This document shows positions 62,182 through 64,000 of a stretch of DNA of 64,000 nt, piece after piece. The position numbers were made by a program, and so were the translations under genes. How positions within the stretch are numbered: the first letter of the stretch is position 1; the number at the start of each line of letters is the position of its first letter. The DNA is from Hydrogenophaga sp. (GTDB taxonomy: Bacteria; Pseudomonadota; Gammaproteobacteria; Burkholderiales; Burkholderiaceae_C), in NCBI RefSeq assembly GCF_030373245.1, contig NZ_JAUCZF010000004.1, forward strand, positions 248,001 to 312,000, read 5' to 3'. The notes beneath the pieces were generated by a model. The model was not told the origin of the DNA, did not search any database, and saw nothing but the letters and a program-made list of their open reading frames with translations.

Positions 62182-63390
62182 CTACTTCTTCCGCTGCACA
62201 AACAGGTTGCGGCGCGCGTCTTCCGGGTAGGCGAATGTCACCCGACCGGCCTTGACCTTGCCCATCACCAGCATGTTCTGTGTCACGGCGTCTTTGTCGT
62301 CGATGCTGAACGGCTTTTCGTAGGTGGCGACGATGCCGTAGTACACACGGGGAATGTTCTCCAGCGCCGCCTTCACCGCCGGGCCGCTGAACTGGCCGTT
62401 GCGGATCGAGAACAGGGCGTAGGTCAGCAGGTAGGCGGTGTCGTAGGCCTGCGCGGCGGCCATGGGCACGCCCATGGGTTCCTTGTACTTGCGGGCGTAG
62501 GCGCTGAGGAAGGCCGCCCGGCGTTCGTTGCTCGGCTCGGCGATGAAGGTTTGCGCCATCAGCGCGTCGTCTGCTGCCTGCTTCGCGCCATTGATGAAAA
62601 ACGGAAACGACAGGGGCCAGGCGCCCACCTGCGGCACGTCCCACTGCAGCGTGCGGCGGCCCAGCGCGATCGTCGCGTTTTCCGGCCCCACGGTGTAGCT
62701 GAACACCACGTTGGCGCCTGCCTGGCGCGCGGCCTTGAGCTCCTCGGTCAAGTCCTTCACCCCCAGGCCGAAGCGCGCGACGTGCACCGCTTTCAGACCT
62801 TTGGCGGCCAGTGCCTTCTCGACGTCCTTGAGGCCGGCTTCGCCGTAGCCGGTCGAGTCGGCAAAGATGGCCACCCTGGTCCAGCCGCGCTTGACCAGAT
62901 CATCGACCACAAACGGTGCCTGGATCGCGTCGCGCGCCGAGGTGCGGAAGATGTAGCTCTCGGGCGCCGGGTACTTGCTGGTGATGGGGGAGCCGGTCGA
63001 GCAGGGCACGATCAGCGGCGACTTGGCATCCTGGAACACCTCAATGGACTTGAGCGCCACACCCGTGTTGCAGAATCCGATGGTGGCGATCACGCCTTCG
63101 CCCATCAGCTCTTTGGATCGCGCCAGGCCCACGTCTGGCTTGCCTTCATCGTCCCTGATCACCAGCTCCAGCGGGCGACCGAGGTAGCCACCTACCGCAT
63201 TGATCTCTTCCACCGCGAGCTGCACGCCGCGCAACATGGGAGTACCAAAGTCGGACGAGGGGCCGGTGAAGGGCCCGATCATGCCGATGCGCACGGGCTG
63301 CACAGCTGGCTTGGCCTGAGCCAGGGCCTGGGCAGTGGGCAGGAGCGCGGCCAAGGCCAGCGTCAACACAGCAGATGTCAGTCGGATCAT
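62182..63390 (-). CDS. ABC transporter branched-chain amino acid-type substrate-binding protein
   Basis: This 402-residue periplasmic receptor of the LivJ family (Peripla_BP_6) has a signal peptide cleaved at ALAQ (residue 25). The opening PVRIGMIGPFTGPSSDFGTPMLRGVQLAVEEINAVGGYLGRPLELVIRDDEGKPDVG is typical. Ligands of such proteins in Burkholderiales range from amino acids to aromatic acids and cannot be told here. The permease and ATPase genes are absent from the window. AGGA precedes the ATG at 63390. Confidence 0.93.
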   Translation of the reverse strand: MIRLTSAVLTLALAALLPTAQALAQAKPAVQPVRIGMIGPFTGPSSDFGTPMLRGVQLAVEEINAVGGYLGRPLELVIRDDEGKPDVGLARSKELMGEGVIATIGFCNTGVALKSIEVFQDAKSPLIVPCSTGSPITSKYPAPESYIFRTSARDAIQAPFVVDDLVKRGWTRVAIFADSTGYGEAGLKDVEKALAAKGLKAVHVARFGLGVKDLTEELKAARQAGANVVFSYTVGPENATIALGRRTLQWDVPQVGAWPLSFPFFINGAKQAADDALMAQTFIAEPSNERRAAFLSAYARKYKEPMGVPMAAAQAYDTAYLLTYALFSIRNGQFSGPAVKAALENIPRVYYGIVATYEKPFSIDDKDAVTQNMLVMGKVKAGRVTFAYPEDARRNLFVQRKK

Positions 63391-63552
63391 GGAGGGTCCT
63401 TTGGGGGGCATATGGAGGCAGAGCAGGTCGCTGCACGCATCCTTTGAGTGTCGCCCGGTTTGGAACAGGCTCCCACGGAGCGCCGCGTGAAGCCCGACAC
63501 GCGGCGGCTGTTTCTCTACGAACGGCGCGATGGCGGACGATCCGCTGGTGGC

Positions 63553-63999
63553 TCAGCGGCTGAGGGCGGCCTTCACCGCCGCCGACACCTGGCCCATGTC
63601 GGCTTTGCCCGCCAATTGCGCCTTGGCCGCGCCCATGACCTTGCCCATGTCGCCAGGGCCGTTCGCGCCCAGCTGGATGACGATGGCCTGCACCGCCTCA
63701 GCCACCGCCTCAGCCGAGAGGCGTTCGGGCAGATAGGTTTGCAGCACCGCCAGCTCGGCCTGCTCCTGGTCCACCAGGTCCTGGCGACCGGCTTGTTCAA
63801 AGGCGGCAATGGAGTCCTTGCGCTGCTTGACGAGTTTGTCCAGCACCGCGACCACACCGGCGTCATCCAGTTCGACGCGTTCGTCCACCTCCCGTTGCTT
63901 CACCGCCGCTTGCAGCAGGCGCAGCGTGTCGCGCGTCTGGTGGTCTTTGGCCAGCATGGCGGCCTTCACGGCCTGGGCGACGTGTTCCTTGATCGGCAT
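63553..63999 (-). CDS. GatB/YqeY domain protein
   Basis: This 148-residue protein is a stand-alone YqeY domain, related to the tRNA-binding tail of GatB amidotransferase. The start MPIKEHVAQAVKAAMLAKDHQTRDTLRLLQAAVKQREVDERVEL and ending MGKVMGAAKAQLAGKADMGQVSAAVKAAL match the family. The ATG lies at the right edge of the window. Next to it normally stand rpsU, dnaG and rpoD in betaproteobacteria, which would lie beyond the edge. Confidence 0.93.
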   Translation of the reverse strand: MPIKEHVAQAVKAAMLAKDHQTRDTLRLLQAAVKQREVDERVELDDAGVVAVLDKLVKQRKDSIAAFEQAGRQDLVDQEQAELAVLQTYLPERLSAEAVAEAVQAIVIQLGANGPGDMGKVMGAAKAQLAGKADMGQVSAAVKAALSR

Positions 64000-64000
64000 A

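Overview
The window looks like chromosome of a high-GC betaproteobacterium of the order Burkholderiales, most likely Comamonadaceae (Hydrogenophaga-like). The reasons are the uniformly GC-rich coding sequence, a Bug-type (TctC) solute receptor, the darP/pmbA divergent pair, the CheV, AlgZ/AlgR-like and PAS-kinase complement, and GC-rich REP-like palindromes between genes. No rRNA, tRNA or CRISPR array was seen. Genus assignment is inference.

Layout. 0-4.3 kb: the 3' end of comEC, a circularly permuted ATP-grasp plus alpha-E pair, and a two-CBS protein. 4.3-15.4 kb: a small gene with an in-frame amber codon, a holin-like membrane protein, a VolA-like lipase, then mostly housekeeping and stress genes (DOPA-dioxygenase-like, TapT-like DTW protein, SRPBCC, EcsC, pcp, yghU, cheV, GIY-YIG, rhodanese). 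15.4-19.4 kb: a GntR regulator, Bug receptor and sulfatase cluster. It is bracketed by a duplicated 3' gene end and carries a similar 11-bp motif at both sides.

19.4-28.9 kb is the accessory region. It carries a membrane-anchored Mrr-type nuclease and then a run of small unrelated genes separated by copies of a dispersed repeat (AATTGGAATCTGACCCC followed by a locus-specific tail). The repeats sit mostly at gene 3' ends. One copy truncates the HEPN toxin of an MNT/HEPN pair, and two copies bracket a fragment of an Excalibur-domain gene. AT-rich cargo (a small membrane protein and a 639-residue KAP-type P-loop NTPase) ends the run just before glnS. This repeat-delimited array is the strongest candidate for something undescribed here.

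28.9-64 kb is mostly conserved chromosome. It holds glnS; a DUF3106/ECF sigma/anti-sigma operon; a KefF/KefC potassium efflux pair; a 268-bp fold-back (MITE-like) element; a phytase-esterase-like lipoprotein behind a Pho-box-like array; a DUF2306/DUF6622/2TM/AlgZ/AlgR-like operon; uppP plus an MFS transporter; and two PAS histidine kinases flanking an alpha/beta hydrolase, an Anbu proteasome-like protease and mutS. It continues with suhB, trmJ-cysE, the darP-mogA-slyD operon, pmbA, a Liv-type receptor and a YqeY protein. Anbu lies 46 kb from the ATP-grasp/alpha-E genes with which it usually clusters, and instead overlaps mutS.
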